Assembly (NCBI GenBank): GCA_032718475.1
Contig: JAUCBJ010008715.1
Location: 16,025-80,024 of the forward strand
Direction of reading: 5' to 3'
From: Nemertoderma westbladi
Lineage: Eukaryota > Xenacoelomorpha > Nemertodermatida > Nemertodermatidae
DNA: 64,000 nucleotides
In this document: positions 46,474 to 57,212 of the stretch, one piece after another
How positions within the stretch are numbered: the first letter of the stretch is position 1
Layout of the letters: the number at the start of each line of letters is the position of its first letter
The notes under the pieces: model-generated
What the model was told of the DNA's origin: nothing
What the model saw: the letters and a program-made list of their open reading frames with translations, nothing else
Database searches by the model: none
Translations under genes and position numbers: made by a program

Positions 46474-49400
46474 ATGGTCACGTCAGAAGTTGCTCGACAA
46501 CAGCAAGAATTCTACCAACAACAACGAGAGATCGAGGAACAAGCTCAACTTCTAGTGATGCAGGCAGCAGTAGAGGAAGAGAAGCTACGCGTTGCAAATG
46601 TAGCGAGAATCTCTCATCTACAGGAACAAGCTGAATTAGAAGCAGCTGAAGTAGAAAGGTTAGAGGTAGACATCGCCCAACAAACGGCAGCGGTTGATTT
46701 AGCGCAACGAAACGCAGCGGTCGAGTTAGAGCGACAGATGGCAGCGGCTGATTTGGAGCGACGAAACGCAGCGGCTGATTTAGAGCGACGAAATGCAGCG
46801 GCTGATTTAGAGCGACGAAACGCAGCAGCTGATTTAGAGCGACGAAACGCAGCGGCGGAATTAGAGTGAGAAAGATTAGTTTCGGAAGCACGGGCCGAAA
46901 TGAAAACACGGCAAATAAAAGCTCAATCCGCTATACGACAAGCGGAGTTTGAGGCGCAACGACAACAAACGGAACAACGAGAGAAGACAGCTAAACTTCA
47001 TTTCGAACTCGAGAAGAAGGCGAGAGAAGTAGCCGAAGCCAAGGAAAATCTGGATCTTCTAGCCCGCGATAGATCAATGAGATCTCGTGACGGACATGAT
47101 TTGGACCAGTTAGAGGTAAGACATCGCCTAATTCAGGAACGGAAGAAGGAAGGAAGCGTAGGAGCACCCGGACGGGAACGACAATTAGTAAAAGACTTGT
47201 GTCAACGATTCCCACAAGTAACTCCTATGTTTGCACCAATTATGACAAAGAAACCTGTTTCGATTGCGGGTAGTAGTGATATTTCTCCTATCCATGGTGC
47301 GACGGAACACAGGTTTGTTATTCCGGACAAGTTTACACCGCCAAGAGCAACGTCGTCGCCTATTCCAAAAGTCAAGGTAAGTAACCCGCCGATTACGGAT
47401 CGTAGTAGTTTGTTGACTGGACCTGCACTACTGACGACTAAACAGGTGAGTCCACCGTCGACACCTAAACCCGTTACACACTACGCTTACCCAATGACGT
47501 TTCGACCTACAAGGCCGGTAGATTCAAATGCTGTCATTCGCCCACCGGTTCAGTTTACATCGCAATCTACGACTTCGAGGAAGACTTGTGAGCCTACCGA
47601 ACAACGGAGAACAGTGGATACGCGACCGTTCAATCAGTTTACATCGCAATCTACGACTTCGAGGAAGACTTGTGAGCCTACCGAACAACGGAGAACAGTG
47701 AATACGCGACCGTTCAATCAGTTTACATCGCAATCTACAACTTCGAGGAAGACTTGTGAGCCTACCGAACAACGGAGAACAGTGGATACGCGACCGTTCA
47801 ATCAGTTTACATCGCAATCTACGACTTCGAGGAAGACTTGTGAGCCTACCGAACAACGGAGATCAGTGGACGATGTTCCAAAGCGAAACGTTAGAATTCG
47901 TACGACACAACGGACGCGAGCACGTCGACCACCATATCCAGATGATAGTAGTACTTCAAGCGAATCGGATTACCCGAAACGCGAGGTATTTAGAACAGGG
48001 GCGGCCGATGAATATAAACGCGAGCGTTCAGACAACTCCTTTGTAGACAATCCTCCACAGAATACACCAACACCGAAGGCGTTACAACCAACGGACGCAA
48101 TCAGTACACAACAGTTCGCCGACATCCTGCGACCAGTTGTTAACAAGTTGGCTCAGATCGAGGAGCGTCTGGAGGAAGTTCAAACCGATAGTTCGAGGAA
48201 CACTGAATTCGAACACAATAGACACCCGAAGGAACCACAAGGACCGGTACCTTCAAAACACCCATCGTATCAGGGAAAAGCGCCAAGAAGGGATATCAAC
48301 CAGTGTACCAACCAAGGACGCGAAACTCTGAACGTTGCCGAGGAGATAGCGAAATTCGCAGCCAGACAGGGATTGCCGGTACAACAACCACCGAAGTTTT
48401 CCGGTAGTTCAAAACACTGGCACACATTCGTAGACTATATCGAATCTCAGATCGCCGTGTGCGCCTGTACATCACGGGAGAAGTTTAATTACCTGCTTCA
48501 AACGTTGTCAGGAGAACCTAAACGTTTGGCGGAGACCTTCGTTGGTGTACCGGACGCTTTCGAACTAGCGTACGATCGTTTAACTTCGATATATGGAGGT
48601 ACAGTCAGCATGGCCAGGTCAGTAATAGAGGAACTCTGTAAGGGAGGGGCTATCACTAAACCCGTCGACTTATTAAAACTGGCCGACGAGATAAAGAATG
48701 CTATCACTACTTTAAGATCCATTGGACAACTTGACTACGGGAATACCCCTACAGTCCTATTAAAGATCATAGGACGACTCCACCATCGACTTCGTCGGGA
48801 GTGGAGAAAGATCGAATACCAGCGAGAAGAGCGGGGTGGATTCTTAAAACTGGAGGATGTGTACCTTTTAATATCCAGGGAGGCAGTAGTAGAAACTCGA
48901 TCTAACTACACTGACCAGCACATCGTAGCAGAAGGGATCACCTTGCCATCCTCCAACCGACAAAAACCTCAGACAACATCCACCAAGACGGCCACTTACG
49001 CCACACCGACGGAATCACGACAATTCTCGGACGGTAGTAGGGTATCTGCGCCCATTGGGACAAAACAGACGAGACAACAACTCAGTACCGACTTCAGCGG
49101 CTGCCAATACTGCGAGCATTTAGGCAAGCGGTATATCGGTCACAAGTTGCGAGGTTGTCGACAGTTTCGCGAGTTAAACTCGGAAGAACGACGGCTGCAG
49201 ATACGGCCATTGGACTCTTGTTGGCGGTGTACGCGACATGGACACGTCCGTAAAGATTGCCCAAATACCGACACTTGTCCATCCTGTGGACGCAACCACG
49301 ACGGTCTGCTCCACACAGACAGCCACACACCGACAAAACGCTTCGCCAGGGAACACCCGGAAGCAGCAGCGAGATGTGATGCGGCCTACAGAAAACGAGA

Positions 49401-52104
49401 ATCGAAAACGACTCCGACCTTCATGACCCATATTGAGGATTGCTTCTCAGAACAACCCGGATCGTCGGACGAAGAGTCAGAAGACGACGACGTATATTCG
49501 GATGGAGATGAACAGCCATCGATCGCGCTTCTGACTACTGACCAACTAAAGGGATTTAGTGTAATTCCGATTAAGATTACTGGCACAAAGGGGAGTAAGA
49601 GAATCTACGCTATTCTAGATTCAGCCTCATCTCACAGTTACGTGGATGAAAAGATAGCTGATGTAGTGACGGATCTCAGACAAGGTAAGCGCGTCAGTTA
49701 TACCGTAAGTAGTATGCACGGACAACGTGCAATACCAGTGACACGAGTTAAGTTAAACTTAGACTCTCTTCTTCCAAAATCGCAACACAGCGAGAGGGAG
49801 AGGTCTTTGTTACCCTTCAAGGATTTGACCTTTGCGGCCACCAAAGACTTTAGTAACCTACTAGGTCCGGTCCCAGAACAATCCTTGGAGGACCGTAAGT
49901 ATTTCAGACACCTTGGTGTACCCGAATGTCCTGTCAATTATAGATCGGTAGCCATGCTGATCGGGACAGACCAATTCAACCTACATCAGGTGTGGGAAAC
50001 CAGACCATCGGCAGTCATAGCGGGAAACGCATACGCCTGCAGAACGCCGATAGGGTGGTATACTCGAGCGCCTGTGCGCACACTAGACGTAAGTGACGAG
50101 GAAGACGATGTACAAAGTACATGTAGTTTATTAACTACAAATTCAATTCATTCCTTCTCACACGACGTGAACCATACTACACTACAGTCGACAAAACATG
50201 ACAGACGTGTGACTAGTATGATAAGTCACAAGGAGCAGCTAACCCACCAGGTGAGTTTAGAACTTGGGGAGAAGACGAGTCAGCTAGAGATTCCATCGAC
50301 GACAGATGATAACGCCGGAAGGCTTGCGAGTCTACCTACCCCAATAACCTCAGCAATACCCGTCGATATCGATAATGACGCGTTGAGAAATCATCAATTG
50401 GAACAAGCTGTATTGGACAAAGAATTAACGGAGAAGACTATCAGGTGGTTAGAACAAGATACAGCTGAACCTGGTAGCTACGAACCTTGTATGTCGGAAC
50501 AGGAGAAACAATCTTTGAGGATCATGGAAGATACTATCCGCCAGACGGAGGACGGACATTATGAGGTAGGGATGTTATGGCGTAGCCAAAGTCCTAAACT
50601 TATAAATAACTACCCACTAGCTTTAAGACGTCTACACTCAATACGGCAACGTCTATTAAAGGACGAGAAAGCCCATCTGCAGTACAACACTCAGATGGAG
50701 ACGTATTTGACTAAGGGATACGCTATCCGAATGACTAACCCAGAGATAGTGACTAACCAGACATACTACCTGCCACATCACTACGTGAGACACCCCGACA
50801 AACCAGATAAAGTACGCGTAGTCAATGACTGTGCGGCTCTGTTTGAGGGAATGTCCCTCAATAGCGAGTTGATGGATGGACCAAACATGAATAATTATCT
50901 TATGGGGGTGATTATGCGCTTCCGTCAGCGTCAAGTAGCTTTTACTTGTGACGTTGAAGCGATGTTTCACCAAGTGAGAGCGTTAGAGCGAGACAGAGAC
51001 AGTTTGCGGTTCCTCTGGTACCCGGAAGGAGACTTAAGTCTACCACCGGCGACTTACCAAATGCAAGTTCGCGTTTTCGGTGCCAGGGACAGCCCAAACT
51101 GCACGATGTACGCCCTAAAACAAGCCGCTAGGGATCAGAAACACCTGTATGACCCAGAGATAATTAGGATTGTGGAACGTGACTTCTACGTCGACGACGG
51201 ATTACAGAGTTGCAACACAGTAGAACGTGCTACAACAGTAGCACATCAATTACGGGACTGCTTAGCGGGCGGAGGTTTTAACCTCACCAAATTCGCCTCA
51301 AACAGTGCCGAATTAGTAGACTCATTCGGAACGACTGAGCGTGGAGGTGGTGACATAGACCTAGAGTTCGAACCACTACCAACGACCAAGGTGTTGGGGC
51401 TCTTTTGGGACCCAAACACAGACAACTTTCGAGTGAAAGTGAGACTGGACAGTCAAGAAAACACACTGACAAAGAGATCATGCTTGTCAAAATTGAGCCG
51501 ATTGTTCGATCCATTAGGATTCATCAGTCCAATTATACTGCAAGCCCGCATTTATATGCGCAGTATTTGGAAGGATGGACTGACATGGGACGAGCCGATC
51601 TCATCAGACCAAGTGGACTTATGGAAGACCTGGGAGGCGGAATTATCTTCGCTAGAGGATTATTCCATACCCAGAGTCTACTTTCCATTACAAACAACAT
51701 TTCCTGACAACTTGGAATTACACTGTTTTTCTGACGCCAGTGACAACGGTTTTGGTGTGGCAGCGTACTTGCGCAGACAAGTAGACTCAGCAGAATTCGA
51801 TGTTTCGCTCATTACTTCTAAGGCAAAAACAATGCCTACTAAGTATATGACGACACCACGAGCTGAGCTACAAGCCGCAACCCTGTCAACCACCATCGTG
51901 AACCTTATACAGACAGAACTACAGTCAAGTTTACAGATATTTTATTGGACTGACGCGACGTTGGTTTTATTTTACATAAACAACGACACACTTGAATTCA
52001 AGACATTCGTAGCTAACCGTCGTGCAGAAATTCTAGACTGTTCAATAAAAGAGGATTGGCGACATTGTCCCGGACCACAAAACCCAGCTGATATTGCGTC
52101 GTGA
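46474..52104 (+). CDS. gag-pol: Bel/Pao Gag-Pol: gag, protease, reverse transcriptase, RNase H
   Basis: One reading phase, broken by TGA at 46867, runs to TGA at 52102. The first 130 residues are a coiled coil with ADLERRNA repeats. Counting residues from 46900: Gag DUF1759-like region (about 498-660, starting PPKFSGSSKHW), zinc knuckle CWRCTRHGHVRKDC (about 772), and a protease with DSA in ILDSASSHSYV (about 904). The reverse transcriptase has VRVVNDCAALFEG (about 1305), FTCDVEAMF and the catalytic FYVDDG (about 1428). RNase H has CFSDASDNGFG (about 1607), RAEL and YWTDAT. The order is typical of Bel/Pao. Both TGA codons stand where arginine CGA would be expected, which suggests CpG decay; readthrough cannot be excluded. 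Confidence 0.88.
47551..47886 (+). repeat. 84-bp tandem repeat in gag, 4 copies
   Basis: Four in-frame 28-residue units (QFTSQSTTSRKTCEPTEQ...) lie in the disordered part of Gag. Each unit contains one copy of the dispersed near-palindrome (47579, 47663, 47747, 47831). Copies differ by single bases. Confidence 0.95.
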
Positions 52105-52107
52105 GGA

Positions 52108-53028
52108 ATGATGCCTGAGGAATTCTGTAAACCGGAAAACAAAGAATTTTGGCAACACGGACCCCAATTCTTGCAGAAATCGATGCAAGATTGGCCACCG
52201 TTATACGACAACAAGTCTAACACCATCCCTAAGGACGCCGAAATCAAGAAACCAAAAAAGGGGAAGGCAAAGAAAAAGACGACGGCGACAAAACTCAAGA
52301 AAAAACCGAAGGCGAAATGGAAAGCGATAACTTCAAAGGTCAAGAGAGGAAGACTTGCGAGCCTTTCTACACCAGACATATCGCCAGACGGTCAAACAGA
52401 CACGTTACTAGACAGCCAACCAGACATTTTGCCAGACATATCACAAAATGTTCTACCAGACACTAGTAACATACTGACAAATAGTAAAGCCGCAGTTTCT
52501 CTATTGGAGCGGCCTTCTATTGACAAACAACCAGATACGTTACCAGACGTATTGCCAGACACGTTGCTAGACGGTCAACCAGACGTTTTGCCAGACACGT
52601 CACTAGATATTTCGCCAGATGTTCCGCGAAACATTTTACCAGACATGTCACAAAATGTTCTACCAGACATTAGTAATGTATTGACAAATAGTGAAGCCGC
52701 AGTTTCCCTATTGGAGCGGCCTTGTATTGACAAACTACCAATTTTGACACACTTGAGCAACCATAAGCATGGTGAAACCTCATGTATTACAGATGTGGGT
52801 AGTACCTACGCTAATGTAAATACAGGTGTTACTCTGCGCTCAAGAGACATACCAAACTTGCAACCTATGGTGAAACCTGGGATTAATATCGGCAGAAAAA
52901 TAAGTTTACCGAAACCCACTGACCCCATAGAGTTCAAACCACCATTAACGATCAACTTACAAAGTACCGACAATCAAGGTAAGAAGACAAAGAAGGACAA
53001 ATTACTTGTAGACCGGACGGATCAATAG
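52108..53028 (+). CDS. Pol linker between RNase H and integrase, expanded
   Basis: Same phase as the preceding segment, ending at TAG (53026). The first 60 residues continue the normal Bel/Pao join (EEFCKPENKEFW, WPPLYDN), then a Lys-rich stretch (KKPKKGKAKKKT). About 130 residues of degenerate PD-containing repeats (LPDTS, ISPD, LLDGQPD) follow, partly as a duplicated block that includes AAVSLLERP twice. No enzyme domain was recognised. It is much longer than the usual linker and is probably disordered. The near-palindrome sits at 52348. Confidence 0.65.
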   Translation: MMPEEFCKPENKEFWQHGPQFLQKSMQDWPPLYDNKSNTIPKDAEIKKPKKGKAKKKTTATKLKKKPKAKWKAITSKVKRGRLASLSTPDISPDGQTDTLLDSQPDILPDISQNVLPDTSNILTNSKAAVSLLERPSIDKQPDTLPDVLPDTLLDGQPDVLPDTSLDISPDVPRNILPDMSQNVLPDISNVLTNSEAAVSLLERPCIDKLPILTHLSNHKHGETSCITDVGSTYANVNTGVTLRSRDIPNLQPMVKPGINIGRKISLPKPTDPIEFKPPLTINLQSTDNQGKKTKKDKLLVDRTDQ

Positions 53029-53057
53029 TCAACAAGGGAATACCTACCGGCGGACCC

Positions 53058-54638
53058 GTGGGCCCTTCTAGTAATTCAAAACCTTCCAAAATCTCCATTG
53101 ACTTACCTGATGACGTCACAAATACTTACGTCGACCGTATTGTAAACCTAACAGACTCTTGGACAAACGTTTGCCGAAAATTAGCGTGGATTGTACGTTT
53201 TGTACAATACGTTAAAGGCAAACGTGACTTTACACGTCGACTTACATTGGCTGAGATTGACAGGTGTGAAATTAAATTAATTCGCCATTACCAACTGCGA
53301 TATTTCGCGCGCGAATTCACATCTATAAATCAAGGTCAACCAATCAAGTCGTCACCAATACTGAGTTGGAGTCCGATTATTTATAATGGCTTAATTTGTC
53401 ATAAATCTCGGCTTCAAAACATTGACTTTAACACAAACTTTAGATACCCAATAATAATACCACAACATCACGAACTACAACGTGCAATGATACTGGACGC
53501 ACATTTACATCTGAAACACGCTGGAAGACACCACTGTCTTTCCTACTTACGTACAAGATTTGTATTAATTAGACCCAGTAAAGCGTTAAGTTCAGTGACA
53601 CGTACGTGTATTATTTGTAAAAAGGTACATTCTAGAATAGGTACCCAAGAAATGAGTGAACTTCCACAAGCACGACTTCAAGCATTCAGACCACCTTTTA
53701 CAGAGACTGGAATTGATTGCTTTGGTCCCATACATACGAAACGTGGACGTATACTAGTAAAACGCTGGGGACTGATTTTCACATGTATGTCCAGTAGGGC
53801 AGTTCATATTGAACGTGTGATGGATCTTTCCACCAACGCGTTTATACTAGCATTGCGGCGATTTATCGCTAGACGCGGACTAGTAAAATGCTTGTACTCA
53901 GACCAAGGGACAAACTTTGTTGGTGCTCGAAATGAGATTGCTAGAGCCTTTAAGAAATTAGATAATGATCAAATCTCGAACGAACTACAACCTCACAAGA
54001 TTGTTTGGAAGTTTAATCCTCCAGATAGTCCATGGAGAGGTGGAGTCTGGGAGAGATTGATTAGATCTATCAAAACAGCCATGGCAAAGGTCATTCCAGT
54101 AAACCACATATTGACAGACGACCAACTGACAACACTGTTTGTTGAAATCGAGGCAATACTAAATACTAGACCAATAGTATTAGTACCCGATGACAAACAA
54201 TCTCAGTTCGCTTTGACACCGGCACACCTGCTAATGCAGGCACCGACAACTTTGACGCCTATTTCTATTCCAATAGAAAGCGATAGCTACGGTAGAAAAG
54301 CGTGGAAAATCACGCAACTACTGGCTAACAAATTCTGGGAAATATGGCAAAACCATTATTTGCCCTCTATTTCTGCCAGAACAACTTGGTATAATAACAC
54401 CCGCGCATTAAAGCCGGGAGATCACGTGCTGTTAGCGGAAGTGAATCTAAAAAGACGCTTCTGGATAACAGGTGTAATTTTAGCCACACATCCATCTATG
54501 GATGGAGTGACAAGAACTGTAACGGTACGGACAATTGACGGTCGTACAGTAGACAGACCGACTCAACGTCTCGTACTTCTTGAAGAGACTCGTAACGAGT
54601 CTGGAGACTACAAATCTCCACCTAATACTAGTAAATAA
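53058..54638 (+). CDS. int: Bel/Pao integrase
   Basis: A 526-residue frame in a different phase from the preceding segment (open from 52983), so a -1 shift or indel lies between 52980 and 53028. The start at 53058 is a GTG and probably not real. Domains: H2C2 zinc finger (HLHLKHAG ... CIICKKVH, about 150-195) and catalytic core with Asp in GIDCFGP (about 217), Asp in YSDQGTNF (about 281) and Glu in GGVWERLI, 49 residues on. The long spacing is normal for Bel/Pao. A C-terminal DUF5641-like domain (RTTWYNN, KPGDHVLLAE, QRLVLLEE) ends the protein. Integrase inserts the cDNA into the genome. Confidence 0.9.
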   Translation: MGPSSNSKPSKISIDLPDDVTNTYVDRIVNLTDSWTNVCRKLAWIVRFVQYVKGKRDFTRRLTLAEIDRCEIKLIRHYQLRYFAREFTSINQGQPIKSSPILSWSPIIYNGLICHKSRLQNIDFNTNFRYPIIIPQHHELQRAMILDAHLHLKHAGRHHCLSYLRTRFVLIRPSKALSSVTRTCIICKKVHSRIGTQEMSELPQARLQAFRPPFTETGIDCFGPIHTKRGRILVKRWGLIFTCMSSRAVHIERVMDLSTNAFILALRRFIARRGLVKCLYSDQGTNFVGARNEIARAFKKLDNDQISNELQPHKIVWKFNPPDSPWRGGVWERLIRSIKTAMAKVIPVNHILTDDQLTTLFVEIEAILNTRPIVLVPDDKQSQFALTPAHLLMQAPTTLTPISIPIESDSYGRKAWKITQLLANKFWEIWQNHYLPSISARTTWYNNTRALKPGDHVLLAEVNLKRRFWITGVILATHPSMDGVTRTVTVRTIDGRTVDRPTQRLVLLEETRNESGDYKSPPNTSK

Positions 54639-55300
54639 TTAGGAGTTTACAAATAGATTTCCACGTACCTGTACACCGTAGTAAGGACAGCGGTAGAATT
54701 CCATTGTCTTTATATGTGAACATTGAGGGTAGTACCCTTATGTGTCACATAGGAGCGGGATTTGTAGGTATAAGAAATGGAATTCTACTTGGAACTCACA
54801 ATATTGAGACATTTTCGAAATTTTAGACAATCCATTTGGATTTGAAAATTTTTTAAAATTTTCTCCAGTGAATAGATTTCAGGGTACAGTCGGGTGGAAC
54901 TTAAAATTAGAGAAACAAGAGAGGAAGACTTGCGAGCCTTTCTTAAAATTTTAATTAAATTTTACACGGTCTTGTTTCAATAAGTTACGTCAATAAATAG
55001 ACTCCCCTATATTTATTACTAATTCTTGATTGCTTATTTTCTGATAATAGTTTGGGATCAAAAAGTGAGTATTTTAGACTCACAGCCAGTTTAGCCCAAA
55101 ATTCGTTTTTATTTCGGCAAAAAATTTTAGATAAGAAGCAGCGTGTCATTAAAGAAACCCTAGATCTTAGGCTATGGGTAGGAGGTTAGAGCGTTGTCGA
55201 GCCCAAAGGGCAGACGAAACTCTCACGTCTCCTCACAACTAACTACAAACTCTGTTGTATTCCCTCTAGTAGTAATGATTATGTAACTACACCCCTAATT
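54639..55300 (+). other. non-coding spacer between integrase and the extra ORFs
   Basis: No frame of note. It contains the near-palindrome at 54923 outside any coding sequence. A splice acceptor or internal promoter for the downstream ORFs might lie here, but none was identified with confidence. Confidence 0.5.
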
Positions 55301-57091
55301 ATGGAGAAAGGGATACAAGGAGAGCCGAGATGGGGATATGATATCCAAGAGGAGGCAGCAGCGCCATTCGAAAGATTTGGAGCCAAGGACTATACTATAT
55401 TCGGTATAAAAGAATTATCGGAAAGTACAGCGAAACTCGCGAGAACTAAATATGACTCGAACGTATTAAAGAGAAGGCAAAACGCATTAAACGAAAGAAT
55501 CGAAAGTTTGCGCCAAACCTTCAACGAACTTTACCCGTACGACGCTTTGTGTGATACGGGAGACATTAGCGAAGACCCCGATACTGAAATTAGTCGTTTG
55601 TATCATACCATGCAATACCTGAAGGCGCACGAACCTATGCCCGCGGTACGCGATGAATTCGATGGAATGCATCTTTACAGACGAACTCGAGGGGACGATA
55701 GAGAAACCAAGGAAGCATTTTCAGTTTATAAACTTTATTATCAATGCGGTTCTTGTATGCGCGAACAACGAAATGCGATTCCGATGCGTTTGAATAAGGA
55801 AAATCCCGAACCGATATTGGCGAGGTGTTCGAACCATCAACAACTACGCTACCAGGAAGGAGGGTATCCTTTATCGAATCCATATCATTCGTTTGCTATG
55901 ACCGGACCAAAGGCGGGAGAAACTGTCATTTACCCACCTAAGGTTGTTGAACCCGATGTATTTGAACTTACGCTGGACGAGGCGAATCAGTCAACCCGCG
56001 AAAAGAAAGAAGCTCTTAGCCTATACAGAGCCTACAAGGCTTTCGAGAAAGGTGAAATGGAAGAATGGGGCGGAAGACTCGCGAGCCTACCTTGCCATTG
56101 GACGTCACACGATCAAACTCCAGCTAAGGAGATGACACCGGAAGTTTTCGAGAGCATAAACTTTGCTCAAAACGTTATTCAGAGACTACAGATTGCATCC
56201 CCGGAGAGGACAAGAGAAATGCAACCGTATAGTACTTCAACTACGAAACCATTGAGTACGACACTCAATTTCCCTATTAGTATACCAGTCCGACAGGATA
56301 CGACGTACGAAATACCCATCGTGGATCATCCAGAAATCATTTCGAACTTGGAGTTTCTTCCTGCAGTTGTTTTTAGCGATATGAGTAAGATATATGATTT
56401 ACGTAGACATATTACTCAAAAGGTCGTGTACAACGTTCCACCTCATATTCAAGATTTCAAGGAACTGGATAGAGCTGGTGCCGATATAGCTCCGAGTAAT
56501 TTGAAAGGATATTTAACCAAGACGATTCGTTTATGGATTGGAACCGGAACCTTCGAGTCGGATACAGATATTGCCGCAGATTGGCGAGGTAAGGTTATTC
56601 GTTTCGAAGATGATAAGGATATAGAGAAGATTTGGCAACCTTCGGAAGAATTGTTGGATGAATGGAATAGGACGTTTAGGTCGTTTCAGGAAAATGGTTA
56701 CATATTTTACGACAACGAGGGCAGCAGTCATCAGCAGAGTTTGACTTCTAAGACTATACAAATTAGAGCGGCGGACGGAGTCCTGCACGTTTTCAGTAGA
56801 CAGAGGAGCGACAAACGAATGCCGATACCTCCAGCGAATACAAAGCGACACCATCTTATCACCGATATAGTAAAGAAGATAGACCAAGCTTGTAATATCG
56901 ACGCTAGAATGCTACCGAAGATGGTAAGAAACATGATTTTAGATAAAACTGTTGTAAAGATTGGATCAGGAGTAAGGGAGGATTTAATTAGCGACTTCGC
57001 CGGCATGACGGACAGCGATGACCGACTACCGACACCTTACGTCGACACTCGACCTCTTATTTTGTGGTCTATAGAACAGGTATATTTTTAG
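55301..57091 (+). CDS. extra retroelement ORF A, unrecognised, 596 residues
   Basis: It starts MEKGIQGEPRWGYDIQEE and is open to a TAG at 57089. I do not recognise its family. It is charged and mostly helical-looking at the N-terminus, with a Cys/His cluster (CGSCMREQ ... ARCSNHQQ, about 150-180) that could bind zinc. No signal peptide or transmembrane helix is visible, so it does not look like an envelope protein despite its position. The near-palindrome at 56072 is read as GRLASLP. At the 3' end, next to five T (57085-57089), the reading phase of ORF B is already open, so A and B may belong to one product of about 1240 residues separated by a one-base shift. Confidence 0.7.
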   Translation: MEKGIQGEPRWGYDIQEEAAAPFERFGAKDYTIFGIKELSESTAKLARTKYDSNVLKRRQNALNERIESLRQTFNELYPYDALCDTGDISEDPDTEISRLYHTMQYLKAHEPMPAVRDEFDGMHLYRRTRGDDRETKEAFSVYKLYYQCGSCMREQRNAIPMRLNKENPEPILARCSNHQQLRYQEGGYPLSNPYHSFAMTGPKAGETVIYPPKVVEPDVFELTLDEANQSTREKKEALSLYRAYKAFEKGEMEEWGGRLASLPCHWTSHDQTPAKEMTPEVFESINFAQNVIQRLQIASPERTREMQPYSTSTTKPLSTTLNFPISIPVRQDTTYEIPIVDHPEIISNLEFLPAVVFSDMSKIYDLRRHITQKVVYNVPPHIQDFKELDRAGADIAPSNLKGYLTKTIRLWIGTGTFESDTDIAADWRGKVIRFEDDKDIEKIWQPSEELLDEWNRTFRSFQENGYIFYDNEGSSHQQSLTSKTIQIRAADGVLHVFSRQRSDKRMPIPPANTKRHHLITDIVKKIDQACNIDARMLPKMVRNMILDKTVVKIGSGVREDLISDFAGMTDSDDRLPTPYVDTRPLILWSIEQVYF

Positions 57092-57212
57092 TGAGTACAA
57101 TACTCAGAAGACTGGAACTGGATACATTTCCTACCTGTTATTCAATTGGGATTATAAGGAAAATAAGAGAAACAAGTATATTGAAACTTATGGAGAAGGT
57201 GATACTCCAGAT

